A program made the position numbers and the translations under genes. Of a stretch of 32,766 nt of DNA, positions 6,900 to 13,594 are shown piece by piece. The DNA is from Actinoplanes couchii (GTDB taxonomy: Bacteria; Actinomycetota; Actinomycetes; Mycobacteriales; Micromonosporaceae), in assembly GCF_016862075.1 (NCBI RefSeq), contig NZ_BOMG01000036.1, positions 1 through 32,766 of the forward strand, in the 5' to 3' direction. Under the pieces are notes generated by a model that saw only the letters and a program-made list of their open reading frames with translations, did no database searches and was not told the origin of the DNA. Position 1 is the first letter of the stretch. Every line of letters starts with the position of its first letter.

Positions 6900-7934
6900 G
6901 TGGAGAGTTTGACGGGCATCGGTGCGGCATCGCGGGCGAGTGGGCTCAGCGTCAGCGCGCTGCGGTTCTACGACAGTGCGGGCGTGCTGGTCCCCGCCGC
7001 GGTCGACCCGTCGACCGGCTATCGGCGCTACACCGGCGAGCAGGTCAAGGCGGCCCGGCTGATCGCCGGTCTGCGGCGGGTGGGCATGCCGGTCGCCGAG
7101 ATCGCCGAGGTGGTCAAAGACCTTCCCAACCCTTCTGCGGTACGGGTGAGGTTGGACAACCACCTGACCAGGCTGGAGTCGGGGCTGGCCGACGCCAAGC
7201 GTGAGCTTCTCCGCCTGCACACCCTGATCGATCTGGAGGAGAAGCTGATGACCCGGGTCACGCTCAACGCTGCCGACCTGTCCGCCGCCCTGTCCTCGGT
7301 GATGTTCGCCGGGGCCGATTCCGCCGACCCCATCCCAGCCGGGGTGCTGTTCGAGACCGGCGACGGCACGGTCACGCTGGTCGCCACCGATCGGTACCGG
7401 ATGGCGGTGGCCACCGCGCCCGCGATCGTGGAGGGCACAGCCGCCCGGCTGTTCCTGCCGCTGGCGTTCGCCGAGCGGCTGCGCGCGTTCCGTGGCGGGC
7501 CGATCGTCCTCGACCTGGACCCGGGGCTGGTCACCGCGCAGGCCGGCGACACGGTCGTCGAGGACGAGCCGATCGACATGGAGTTCCCAGACTATCAGCG
7601 GCTGATCAGTCCCGGCCCGGCGGCCCGGCGGATCACGGTCGGCACCGACGAGCTGCGCGAGCTGATCGCCACCGGGCCGGCGGTCGACCGGGAGTTCCCG
7701 CTCGCGGTCCTCAGCCTCGATCCGGCGGCCGGGCTGCGGGCCGTCGGCGCCGACGAGTGGGCCGCCGACACCGGCCGGCACATCGCGCTGAACCGGGAGT
7801 TCCTGCTCCAGGCGCTGGCCGCGGGCGGGTCCGGTCAGCTGGTGCTGGAGCTCGACGGGCCGGTCCTGCCACTGATGATCCGGCCGGTCGGCGCGGAGTC
7901 CCATTTCTCGCTACTCATGCCGGTGCGTCACTAG
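6900..7934 (+). CDS. MerR DNA-binding domain fused to beta-sliding-clamp-like domains
   Basis: The 344-residue product joins two unrelated parts. Residues 6-74 are a MerR helix-turn-helix with wing (GLSVSALRFYDSAGVLVP, then TGYRRYTGEQ). Residues about 80-117 are a coiled coil. From about 118 on it resembles domains 2 and 3 of the DNA polymerase III beta clamp: VATDRYRMA (161-169), MEFPDYQRLI near 229, an LNREFLLQAL segment and the terminal LLMPVRH, each the counterpart of a known DnaN hallmark. Clamp domain 1 is absent, replaced by the MerR part. Similar fusions are, to my memory, found in other actinobacteria but have no described function. It is likely a transcription regulator whose ligand-sensing region was recruited from the clamp fold. 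GTG 6900 is chosen from the promoter spacing. Confidence 0.85.
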   Translation: MESLTGIGAASRASGLSVSALRFYDSAGVLVPAAVDPSTGYRRYTGEQVKAARLIAGLRRVGMPVAEIAEVVKDLPNPSAVRVRLDNHLTRLESGLADAKRELLRLHTLIDLEEKLMTRVTLNAADLSAALSSVMFAGADSADPIPAGVLFETGDGTVTLVATDRYRMAVATAPAIVEGTAARLFLPLAFAERLRAFRGGPIVLDLDPGLVTAQAGDTVVEDEPIDMEFPDYQRLISPGPAARRITVGTDELRELIATGPAVDREFPLAVLSLDPAAGLRAVGADEWAADTGRHIALNREFLLQALAAGGSGQLVLELDGPVLPLMIRPVGAESHFSLLMPVRH

Positions 7935-8037
7935 CGGATTCGGTGTGGACGCGGGTTCTGGTAACCGTTCAGCCACAGTCCGGCACCGGTCCTGGAAAGG
8001 CGGTGGGATCGAGTCGCTGCTGGGGATCGGTTCCCGC

Positions 8038-8043
8038 TACTTT
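8038..8043 (+). promoter_or_regulatory. -10 element TACTTT, leaderless methyltransferase gene
   Basis: TACTTT ends 6 nt before the GTG at 8050. This favours that start over the ATG at 8104. Confidence 0.5.
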
Positions 8044-8049
8044 CGGTCC

Positions 8050-8799
8050 GTGCGCAGCAACCGGCAGGGGGAAGAGCTCAACGCCGCGGCTACCGGCGCC
8101 TCCATGACCGGGTGGGAATTCGCCTGGCTGGACGGCCTGGCCGTGGCGTCCGAGCCGTCGTGGTCGTACCTGGAACTGGCCCGCCTCCTGGTGCGCCGGT
8201 CGTTCAGCGTGCTCGACCTCGACACCGGCGGCGGCGAGCTGCTCGCCGAGCTGGCCCCGCTCCCGCCGCACGCCGTCGCGGTCGAGACGTGGGCCCGCAA
8301 CACACCCGCCGCCCGGGAGCGGCTGGCGCCCTTCGGGGTTCCGGTGCTCACCGAGATGCCGTCCGAGGAGAACGAGTTCGATCTCGTCCTCAGCCGGCAC
8401 GGGCGGCTGCCCGCCGCCGACATCGCCCGTCTGCTCAAGCCCGGCGGCACGCTGCTCACCCAGCAGGTCGGCAGTGACGACCTGGCCGAGCTGAACACCG
8501 CGCTCGGCGCCCCGCCCCCGCATCCACGCCGCTGGGACGCCGAGGTCGCCGTCAACGCGCTGCAGGCGGCCGGGCTGCGGGTCACCGACGTGCGCGAGGA
8601 GCACCCGTTGCTCACCTTCCGCGACATCACGGCGGTCGTCCACCACCTGCGCACCGTGCCCTGGCAGATCAGGGACTTCACCCCGCTGCGGTACGAGCGG
8701 GAGCTGGCCCGGTTGACCGCCGTCATCCGGGCTCGGGGCGAATTCGCGGTGCGGGCCCACCGGTTCCTGGTCCAGGCCGAGCGCTCGACAGAGGCGTAA
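8050..8799 (+). CDS. Class I SAM-dependent methyltransferase, substrate unknown
   Basis: The 249-residue product has a class I methyltransferase fold: motif I LDLDTGGGELLAELAP (around residues 56-72), an acidic strand end VAVETWARN, and the motif around FDLVLSRHG followed by LLKPGGTLLTQQVG. The N-terminal WEFAWLDG and PSWSYLELARLL blocks are typical of a small actinobacterial family of unassigned methyltransferases. GTG 8050 is preferred because it retains the conserved N-terminal block and has a -10 hexamer at leaderless distance; ATG 8104 would shorten it by 18 residues. It follows the MerR-clamp gene by 115 bp with its own promoter, so cotranscription is not needed. Confidence 0.8.
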   Translation: MRSNRQGEELNAAATGASMTGWEFAWLDGLAVASEPSWSYLELARLLVRRSFSVLDLDTGGGELLAELAPLPPHAVAVETWARNTPAARERLAPFGVPVLTEMPSEENEFDLVLSRHGRLPAADIARLLKPGGTLLTQQVGSDDLAELNTALGAPPPHPRRWDAEVAVNALQAAGLRVTDVREEHPLLTFRDITAVVHHLRTVPWQIRDFTPLRYERELARLTAVIRARGEFAVRAHRFLVQAERSTEA

Positions 8800-8867
8800 G
8801 GCGTAAGCCTCTTTCAGGGGAACGGTGTCGACACTTTCGGGTCCGTTCACCGGAAATTGTTCTGCAC

Positions 8868-8886
8868 TCCCCGTGAAAACCGGGGA
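8868..8886 (+). terminator. Possible weak terminator after the methyltransferase gene
   Basis: TCCCCG and CGGGGA form a 6-bp stem with a 7-nt A-rich loop about 70 nt after the stop. There is no T-run. The gap 8800-9287 otherwise holds a 10-bp palindrome GTGTCGACAC (8825-8834) and the hairpin at 9077-9105; no gene was found in it. Confidence 0.3.
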
Positions 8887-9076
8887 CACCATTCACGTTC
8901 GACCCCGGATTTCGGCGGAATCGGGCGCTCCCGCACAGATCTTGACCGGGCCCGGGCTTGCCTCGCCGACCGATCGGTGCAGCCAGGACGTCATTGCTGG
9001 TCAAGCTCCGAACCCGCGATCTTCACCGGGCCCACGCTGATCGACATATCGGCCGTCTTCACCCCTCCGGGTTAGC

Positions 9077-9105
9077 CGGGACGGCCCGGTTCGGGCACCG
9101 TCCCG
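9077..9105 (+). promoter_or_regulatory. Strong hairpin in the long leader of the exported-protein cluster
   Basis: CGGGACGG (9077-9084) pairs perfectly with CCGTCCCG (9098-9105); inside it CCCG and CGGG pair again around a 3-nt loop, leaving a CA bulge. It lies 183 nt before the first gene of the cluster. It may be a terminator of the previous unit or a leader RNA structure. Confidence 0.45.
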
Positions 9106-9287
9106 CCCGCAACAGGCCGACGGGTCGGCCGATCGCCGCCGTTCCCCCGGCTCCGCCATCTTTGTCGCAGCACCGGGTGACCTCGACGGCCCCGGGCACA
9201 CCCGTTCAACGACGTGCACCCCGATTCAGTCGCTCCCGACTCGTCCGGGTGTCGCACTCGCATAAGCGTTCCCGGAGGAACATTCCC

Positions 9288-9965
9288 ATGCGTAAATTCA
9301 CCAAGCGCTCCGCCGCCCTTGCCGCCGCCGGTGTCGTGGCGATCGGTGGGGCCGGCGCCGCCTACGCCGCCTGGAGCCTCAGCGGATCCGGCAGCGCCTC
9401 GGCCTCGGCGGGCACCGTGGTACCGCTGGCGGTCACCGGTGCGAGCACGACTCCGCTGGTCCCGGGCAGCACCAGCGACGTGAAGATCACCGTCGTCAAC
9501 AAGAACCGGTTCCCGGTCCTGATCAAGACGGTCGTGTTCGAGGGCTTCACCAGCAGCACGAAGAACTGCGACGGCCGGAACATCGAGCAGAACACGAAGG
9601 CCGGCATCCCCAGCGGGATCGTGGTCCCGGCCGCTCCCGCTAGCGGGTCGGTCACGTTCGACTTCACCTTCGCCAACTCGCTGGTGATGTCCAGCAACCC
9701 GTCGGAGGACTGCAAGAACGCCAAGTTCTCGTTCACCACCCGGGTCGGGGCGGAAAGCCATTCCAGCAGCGTCAGCAACCCGGGCGGCACCGGCAACCCC
9801 GGCGGCTCGGGCAACGGCGGCGGCTCGGGCAACGGCGGCGGCTCGGGCAACGGCGGCGGCTCGGGCAACGGCGGCGGCTCGGGCAACGGCGGCGGTCCGG
9901 GTAACGGCGGCGGCTCCAACCACCCGAAGAGCCTTCTCGGCGAGTCCGAGCCGGCGGCTTCCTGA
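9288..9965 (+). CDS. Exported two-cysteine beta-sandwich-like protein with Gly-rich repeat tail (cluster gene A)
   Basis: ATG 9288 has an excellent ribosome binding site GGAGGAA (9274-9280, 7-nt spacing). The 225-residue product starts with a basic end and a hydrophobic segment (residues 9-27) ending in AAYAAWSLSGSGSASASAGT, a pattern like the SipW-dependent signal peptides of TasA/CalY-type matrix proteins. The body (about 35-160) looks beta-rich with LVPGSTSDVKITVVNKNRFPV and two cysteines (NCDGRN, DCKNAKFSFT) that could bond outside the cell. Residues 164-211 are a Gly/Asn/Ser repeat of GSGNGG units, followed by a short tail without an LPXTG motif. It heads a cluster of related genes and is separated from the next by a terminator-like hairpin, suggesting it is the most expressed member. 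Function unknown; family not firmly recognised. Confidence 0.85.
   Translation: MRKFTKRSAALAAAGVVAIGGAGAAYAAWSLSGSGSASASAGTVVPLAVTGASTTPLVPGSTSDVKITVVNKNRFPVLIKTVVFEGFTSSTKNCDGRNIEQNTKAGIPSGIVVPAAPASGSVTFDFTFANSLVMSSNPSEDCKNAKFSFTTRVGAESHSSSVSNPGGTGNPGGSGNGGGSGNGGGSGNGGGSGNGGGSGNGGGPGNGGGSNHPKSLLGESEPAAS
9796..9917 (+). repeat. 18-bp tandem repeat encoding GSGNGG
   Basis: About six copies of an 18-bp unit (GGCTCGGGCAACGGCGGC) lie in frame near the end of cluster gene A, the inner copies identical. Copy number is likely to vary between strains. Confidence 0.9.
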
Positions 9966-9974
9966 CCTTCTCGC

Positions 9975-10007
9975 GGGACCGGGGGCACCGTCCGCCTCCG
10001 GTCCCGT
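9975..10007 (+). terminator. Terminator-like hairpin between cluster genes A and B
   Basis: CGGGACCGG (9975-9983) pairs exactly with CCGGTCCCG (9999-10007), and one G-T plus two G-C pairs extend the stem to 12 bp with a 9-nt loop. It starts 10 nt after the stop of gene A. There is no T-run, common in actinobacterial terminators. It would reduce but perhaps not stop transcription into genes B to D. Confidence 0.65.
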
Positions 10008-10036
10008 TCGTGTCTCGAGCAGAGAGGGGCGGAGCT

Positions 10037-10516
10037 GTGCGGAAAGCCAAATCGGCGCTGGCCGTGGTGATCGCGGTGGCGCTCGTCGCCGTCGGGGGCG
10101 CCGCCTGGGCCCTGTGGAGTGTCGGCGGGAAGGGCAACGCGACCGCGCGCGGCGGCACCGTGATCGAACTCCTCGCGGCGGGCCGCCCCGATCCCGGGAC
10201 GCCGCTGTACCCCGGCGCCGGCCTGGACCTCCTGGTCATGGTCCGCAACGACAACACGTTCCCGGTGCGGGTGGACCGGATCCGGCCGGGTTCGGCCACC
10301 GCCACCGCCGACGACAAGCACCGGAAGGCGGGCTGCCTCCGGACCGGGGTCTCACTGAGCAGGCCGGTCTACAGCGTCGCCCTGGACATCGCCCCCGACT
10401 CCAGCGCCAACGTCCTGCTACCGGCCGCGGTCCGCATGACCGACGACTCCGACTCGGCCTGCCAGGGCGCCACCTTCACCCTGCCATTGACCTTGACCGG
10501 GCGCAGCGATGCGTAG
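10037..10516 (+). CDS. Membrane-anchored two-cysteine beta-sandwich-like protein (cluster gene B)
   Basis: The 159-residue product has one N-terminal hydrophobic segment (about residues 6-25) ending AAWALWSVGGKGNATARGGT, the same layout as gene A. The body carries LYPGAGLDLLVMVRNDNTFPVRVDRI, aligned by eye with LVPGSTSDVKITVVNKNRFPVLIKTV of gene A, and paired cysteines in AGCLRTG and ACQGATFTLP. It lacks the Gly-rich tail. GTG 10037 is preferred because the hydrophobic segment then starts close to the N-terminus; GTG 10010 would add nine residues. It overlaps gene C by 8 nt. Homology with A, C and E is an inference from this shared pattern. Confidence 0.8.
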   Translation: MRKAKSALAVVIAVALVAVGGAAWALWSVGGKGNATARGGTVIELLAAGRPDPGTPLYPGAGLDLLVMVRNDNTFPVRVDRIRPGSATATADDKHRKAGCLRTGVSLSRPVYSVALDIAPDSSANVLLPAAVRMTDDSDSACQGATFTLPLTLTGRSDA

Positions 10517-11159
10517 CCGCCTCTCCACAGTCACAGCATTCGCCCGCCGCCACCTCCCGGCGATCACGGTCATCGGCCGCCGCCGACCTCCGGCCACCAC
10601 CGGCGCCGGGAGCCGACTTCCGGTCGTCGCGGGACTTGGGCGTAGCCGGCTTCTGGCGGTTGCGGGCATTGTGGCCGTTCTCGCTGGGCTCGTGGCCGGC
10701 ACCCGGCCTGAGGTGCGGCCGGTCGAGCGGGCCACCTATTCGTTCGAGGTGAACGGAACCTCCATGTCAGACCTGATTCCGGGCTCGGTCCGGCGAACCA
10801 CGGTGACCATCAGCAACCCCTACCCGTTCGCGATCACGGTGCGGCGGATCGAGGCCCGGGTCGCCGGGAGTTCCCGATGGCGGTGCCGTCCGACCGGTAC
10901 CAATCTGCGGATCGGGCCCTACCTCGGTCGGTTGCCGCTGTGGGTTCCGGCCCGAGGGCGGGCCACCGCCGGAGAGTTCGAGGTGCGAATGCCGGACACC
11001 GTCGCCGACGCCTGCCAGCGGACCACGTTCCGCCTCGCCTTCACCGCCCGAGCCGTCGAGACAAAGCCCCACAAAACCACCACCGCTTCCGCAGTACGCG
11101 TGAAACCCCGCACCGCACACGACGCCGACACAACTCGGGGTGCCGGGGTGGAGCGGTGA
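10509..11159 (+). CDS. Membrane-anchored two-cysteine protein (cluster gene C)
   Basis: The 216-residue product has a long basic N-terminus (about 45 residues with many Arg), one membrane segment (about 47-66), then a beta-rich domain with DLIPGSVRRTTVTISNPYPFAITVRRI, parallel to genes A, B and E. Its two cysteines (WRCRPTGTN, ACQRTTFRLAF) sit at the equivalent places. The C-terminal 35 residues are Thr/Lys/Arg-rich and probably disordered. ATG 10509 overlaps the end of gene B by 8 nt and its stop overlaps gene D by 4 nt, so B, C and D form one translationally coupled unit. No function is known to me. Confidence 0.8.
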   Translation: MRSRLSTVTAFARRHLPAITVIGRRRPPATTGAGSRLPVVAGLGRSRLLAVAGIVAVLAGLVAGTRPEVRPVERATYSFEVNGTSMSDLIPGSVRRTTVTISNPYPFAITVRRIEARVAGSSRWRCRPTGTNLRIGPYLGRLPLWVPARGRATAGEFEVRMPDTVADACQRTTFRLAFTARAVETKPHKTTTASAVRVKPRTAHDADTTRGAGVER

Positions 11160-11998
11160 GGCGGCGTATCGGGGCGGGGATCGTCGTGGCCGGGGCCGTC
11201 GGAGTTGTCGCTGTGGGCAGCGGGCTCACCGCCTCGGCGAACTGGTCGGTGGGTACCGACTCAGGCGTCGCGATCACCGCCGGTGATCGCCTTCCGCGGG
11301 TTGCCGAGCCGAAGGTGGTGCTCACCGCGGATGGCGCGCCGAAGATCAGCTGGCGGGCGGTCCGGTTCTCGTCCGGAGCACCGGTCGGTGGATACGCCGT
11401 CTTCCGGCACACGCGCGACGACAAGGCCAGCAAGAACCGGGACCAGAGCAAGGCAGGCGGGGACCGGACGAAGACGGACGGGGACCGGACCGAGGAGACC
11501 CGCGGGGACCAGGCCGAGACGGGCGGGGATCAGGCCGAGAGCCGTGCGGACCAGACGGCGACGGGTGGGAACCAGAGCGCGGGCGGCGGGGGCGGGACTG
11601 AGGTCTGCCGGGTTCCGGCGGCCACGCTGAGCTGCGTGGATGGTTCGGTGCGGGCGGGGAGCACGGTGGCCTACACGGTTCGGGCGGTGGCCGGGCAGCG
11701 GTGGAGCGGGCCGAACGGGCCGCTCAGTGACCGGATCACCGTGCCAGCGGAGAAGACCCTGGATCAGGCCACCAGGAAGACCGAGGAGACCACGGCGCAG
11801 AAGCGCGATCCGGCCCAGGAGAAGAGCGCCGAACCGCGGAAGGACAGCGGCAGCGGGACCGGCGACGACGGGCCTCAGCCGAGCGCGTCGGTCACCCCGG
11901 GGCCGAGTGCCGAGCCGCCCGCGGCCAGTCCGCCGGCGCATTCGTCCCCGTCGCCGGATTCGTCATCGGCCGAGTCGTCCGGCGGAGGTGACGTCTAG
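11156..11998 (+). CDS. Exported fibronectin-III-like protein with charged repeat insert (cluster gene D)
   Basis: The 280-residue product has a signal-like N-terminus (residues 1-29, ending GLTASANWSVG). Then comes one fibronectin type III-like domain: PKISWRAVRFSSGAPVGGYAVFRH forms the first strands and STVAYTVRAVAGQRWSGP the last. The domain is split by an insert (about residues 90-147) of charged repeats near seven residues long, such as GDRTKTD, GDQAETG, GDQAESR and GNQSAGG. Two cysteines (EVCRVP, LSCVDG) flank a short turn. After residue 210 the chain is Lys/Glu/Thr-rich and then Pro/Ser-rich, like a wall-spanning stalk, with no sortase motif. GTG 11156 overlaps the stop of gene C (GTGA). 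A surface binding or stalk protein is a fair guess. Confidence 0.8.
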   Translation: MRRRIGAGIVVAGAVGVVAVGSGLTASANWSVGTDSGVAITAGDRLPRVAEPKVVLTADGAPKISWRAVRFSSGAPVGGYAVFRHTRDDKASKNRDQSKAGGDRTKTDGDRTEETRGDQAETGGDQAESRADQTATGGNQSAGGGGGTEVCRVPAATLSCVDGSVRAGSTVAYTVRAVAGQRWSGPNGPLSDRITVPAEKTLDQATRKTEETTAQKRDPAQEKSAEPRKDSGSGTGDDGPQPSASVTPGPSAEPPAASPPAHSSPSPDSSSAESSGGGDV

Positions 11999-12096
11999 CG
12001 ATCCGGCTCCGCTGATCTTCCGAAGCGGTCACCCCGCGGGGGTAATCCGTATGGGCAGACCTGTCCGATTTATGCGCTGGAAGGGCGTACGGAAAA

Positions 12097-12109
12097 CCGA
12101 TCACATCGG
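12097..12109. promoter_or_regulatory. Candidate operator CCGAT-CAC-ATCGG
   Basis: A 13-bp palindrome lies 90 nt upstream of the leader ORF of cluster gene E. A further copy of its half-site, GTCCGAT, stands at 12063-12069 and pairs with ATCGGAC at 12105-12111. TATCGG at 12117-12122 is a weak -10 candidate. The gap 11999-12186 has no other recognisable content. Confidence 0.4.
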
Positions 12110-12186
12110 ACATCTCTATCGGGGAACGTTGTATGAGCGCCGAACCCGGCATCATTCTCACCGGCCTTCGAGGAGGAGCGAGCCGC

Positions 12187-12240
12187 ATGCCCGAACTGAG
12201 CGAGACCCGCGCGGCTGCCGCTACCGAGGTTATTTCGTGA
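12187..12240 (+). CDS. 17-residue leader peptide coupled to cluster gene E
   Basis: ATG 12187 follows a near-ideal ribosome binding site AGGAGGAG (12171-12178) with 8-nt spacing and encodes MPELSETRAAAATEVIS. Its TGA overlaps the GTG start of gene E (GTGA), so ribosomes finishing the leader can restart on gene E, which itself has no good binding site. An in-frame ATG at 12133 would make it 35 residues. The peptide may only deliver ribosomes, or be regulatory. Confidence 0.5.
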   Translation: MPELSETRAAAATEVIS

Positions 12241-12818
12241 ATCGGCGCGATGTCCTACCCGACCAGTACTTCGAGCTGGATCCCGCCGACCACGAGGAAC
12301 CCACGTGGGAGGTGCGGCATCCCGGGCCGCGACGGCGGTTCGACCGCCGGGCCCGGATGATCCTCACCATCGCGGCGGTCGCCGCGCTGCTCGCGAATGC
12401 CGGGGCGGCCTGGGCGTACTGGCATTTCAACGGTTCGGCCCGCACCCACGCGGCGGCCGCGGCCAGTGTGGAGATCACGCTGACCGCCACCTCGGACCCG
12501 AGCCGGGCGCTGACCCCCGGTGACGTGGGCAACCTGACGGTGACGGTGACGAACCAGTACTCGAACCCGGTACGGATCACTTCGATCCTGCCGGCCACCG
12601 GGCGGATCGTCGCCGACCAGGTGCGCCGGGACGCCGGGTGCACCAACCCGCGGGTCGAGCTGACACGCAAGGAGTTCCCGGTGTCGTGGGAGGTGCCGCG
12701 GAACACGATCGGCGCGTTCATCCTGCCCAAGGCGCTGACGATGCGGGCCACCGGCCCGGCGTCGTGCAAGGGCGCGACATTCACCGTGCCGGTCCAGGCG
12801 AAAGCGGTCAGCTCCTGA
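12237..12818 (+). CDS. Membrane-anchored two-cysteine beta-sandwich-like protein (cluster gene E)
   Basis: The 193-residue product has a 41-residue charged cytoplasmic N-terminus (acidic, then Arg-rich), one membrane segment (42-62) ending AGAAWAYWHFNGSA, and a beta-rich outer domain. Its LTPGDVGNLTVTVTNQYSNPV and cysteine blocks DAGCTNPRVEL and ASCKGATFTVP match the pattern of genes A to C. The latter, CKGATFTVP, is very close to CQGATFTLP of gene B. It has its own upstream region with a palindrome and a leader ORF, so it may be expressed separately from A-D. GTG 12237 is chosen by the 4-nt overlap with the leader ORF. Just after its stop, part of its 3' end (GCGAAAGCGGTCAGCTC) is imperfectly repeated at 12823-12838. 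Confidence 0.8.
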   Translation: MNRRDVLPDQYFELDPADHEEPTWEVRHPGPRRRFDRRARMILTIAAVAALLANAGAAWAYWHFNGSARTHAAAAASVEITLTATSDPSRALTPGDVGNLTVTVTNQYSNPVRITSILPATGRIVADQVRRDAGCTNPRVELTRKEFPVSWEVPRNTIGAFILPKALTMRATGPASCKGATFTVPVQAKAVSS

Positions 12819-12840
12819 AGGGCGAAGCGGTCAGCTCGTA

Positions 12841-12905
12841 GAAGGCGAAGAAGACGGCGAGAGCTACGAAGGCGAAGAGGCTTACGAAGGCGAAGAAGAC
12901 GCCGA
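12841..12905. repeat. Degenerate GAAGGCGAAGA repeats between convergent genes
   Basis: Three copies of GAAGGCGAAGA(A/G)G start at 12841, 12868 and 12886. They fill the space between cluster gene E and the SIMPL gene and run into the latter's 3' end. Function unknown; no terminator hairpin was seen here. Confidence 0.6.
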
Positions 12906-13559
12906 GATCGGGGCGAGAACGGTCGGCTCGGTGATGGTGACCCGCAGCAGCACCCGCGCCTCGACACCCTGCTCCTGCGGGTGCAGGTCGAAGGCGGGTG
13001 CCGCGTCGCCCGAGGCCTCGGCCATGTCGAACGCGACGGCCCGCATCATCGGCCGGTGCCCGCCGGTGTCGGCGTCGGCGATCTCGATGATCCGGTCCAC
13101 CTCGGAACCGACCGCGGCGGCGTACTCCCGGGCCCGGTCGAGCGCGTCGGCCACCGCTTCCCGCCGCACGTCGGCACCGGCCCGGCTGCCCGGGCGCAGC
13201 TGCCACCACGGGCCGGAGACCGAGGTCAGGTCACCGGTGGCGAGCTGGGCGAGCAGTTCACCGAGCGGGTCGAAGTCGGTGACGGTGACAGTGGTGGTGA
13301 CCGATCCGGAATAGGCCACGGCCTTCTCGCTGCGGCGTTTGAACTCCGGGTGCACCTGGATGCCGGTGGTCTCCCGGCGCTCGACGGCCGTACCGAAGCG
13401 GTCTAGCAGTTGATCGACCTCGGCCGCGCGCCGGGTGAGACGGGTGACCACCGCGGTCTTGTCCTTGTCGGTGGCGTTCACCGACACCGAGAACTGGGCC
13501 TGCTCCGGCGGCACCTCGCGGCGTGCCTCGCCGTGAACGCTAACGATCGTCTGGTCCAC
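12882..13559 (-). CDS. SIMPL (DUF541) domain protein
   Basis: The 225-residue product matches the SIMPL/DUF541 pattern: an N-terminal VSVHGEARREVPPEQAQFSV strand pair, then VTDFDPLGELLAQLATGDLTSV in the middle and a terminal ARVLLRVTITEPT strand. Characterised relatives include stress and signalling proteins of bacteria, many exported, and mammalian SIMPL; the biochemical role is not settled. No signal peptide is visible, so this one is probably cytoplasmic. GTG 13559 follows a good ribosome binding site GGAGAGGG (13575-13568). It lies 35 bp after dapC in the same direction and may be read from the fdxA promoter. The C-terminal Ser/Ala tail lies within the GAAGGCGAAGA repeats. Confidence 0.85.
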   Translation of the reverse strand: MDQTIVSVHGEARREVPPEQAQFSVSVNATDKDKTAVVTRLTRRAAEVDQLLDRFGTAVERRETTGIQVHPEFKRRSEKAVAYSGSVTTTVTVTDFDPLGELLAQLATGDLTSVSGPWWQLRPGSRAGADVRREAVADALDRAREYAAAVGSEVDRIIEIADADTGGHRPMMRAVAFDMAEASGDAAPAFDLHPQEQGVEARVLLRVTITEPTVLAPISASSSPS

Positions 13560-13594
13560 GGCGGGCACCCTCTCCAGGAAGAAAAGCCGGCGAG

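Noticed and set aside
6900..7934. True dnaN (replicative clamp) gene
   Set aside because: Clamp domain 1 is missing, a MerR DNA-binding domain is fused in front, and no replication genes are near.
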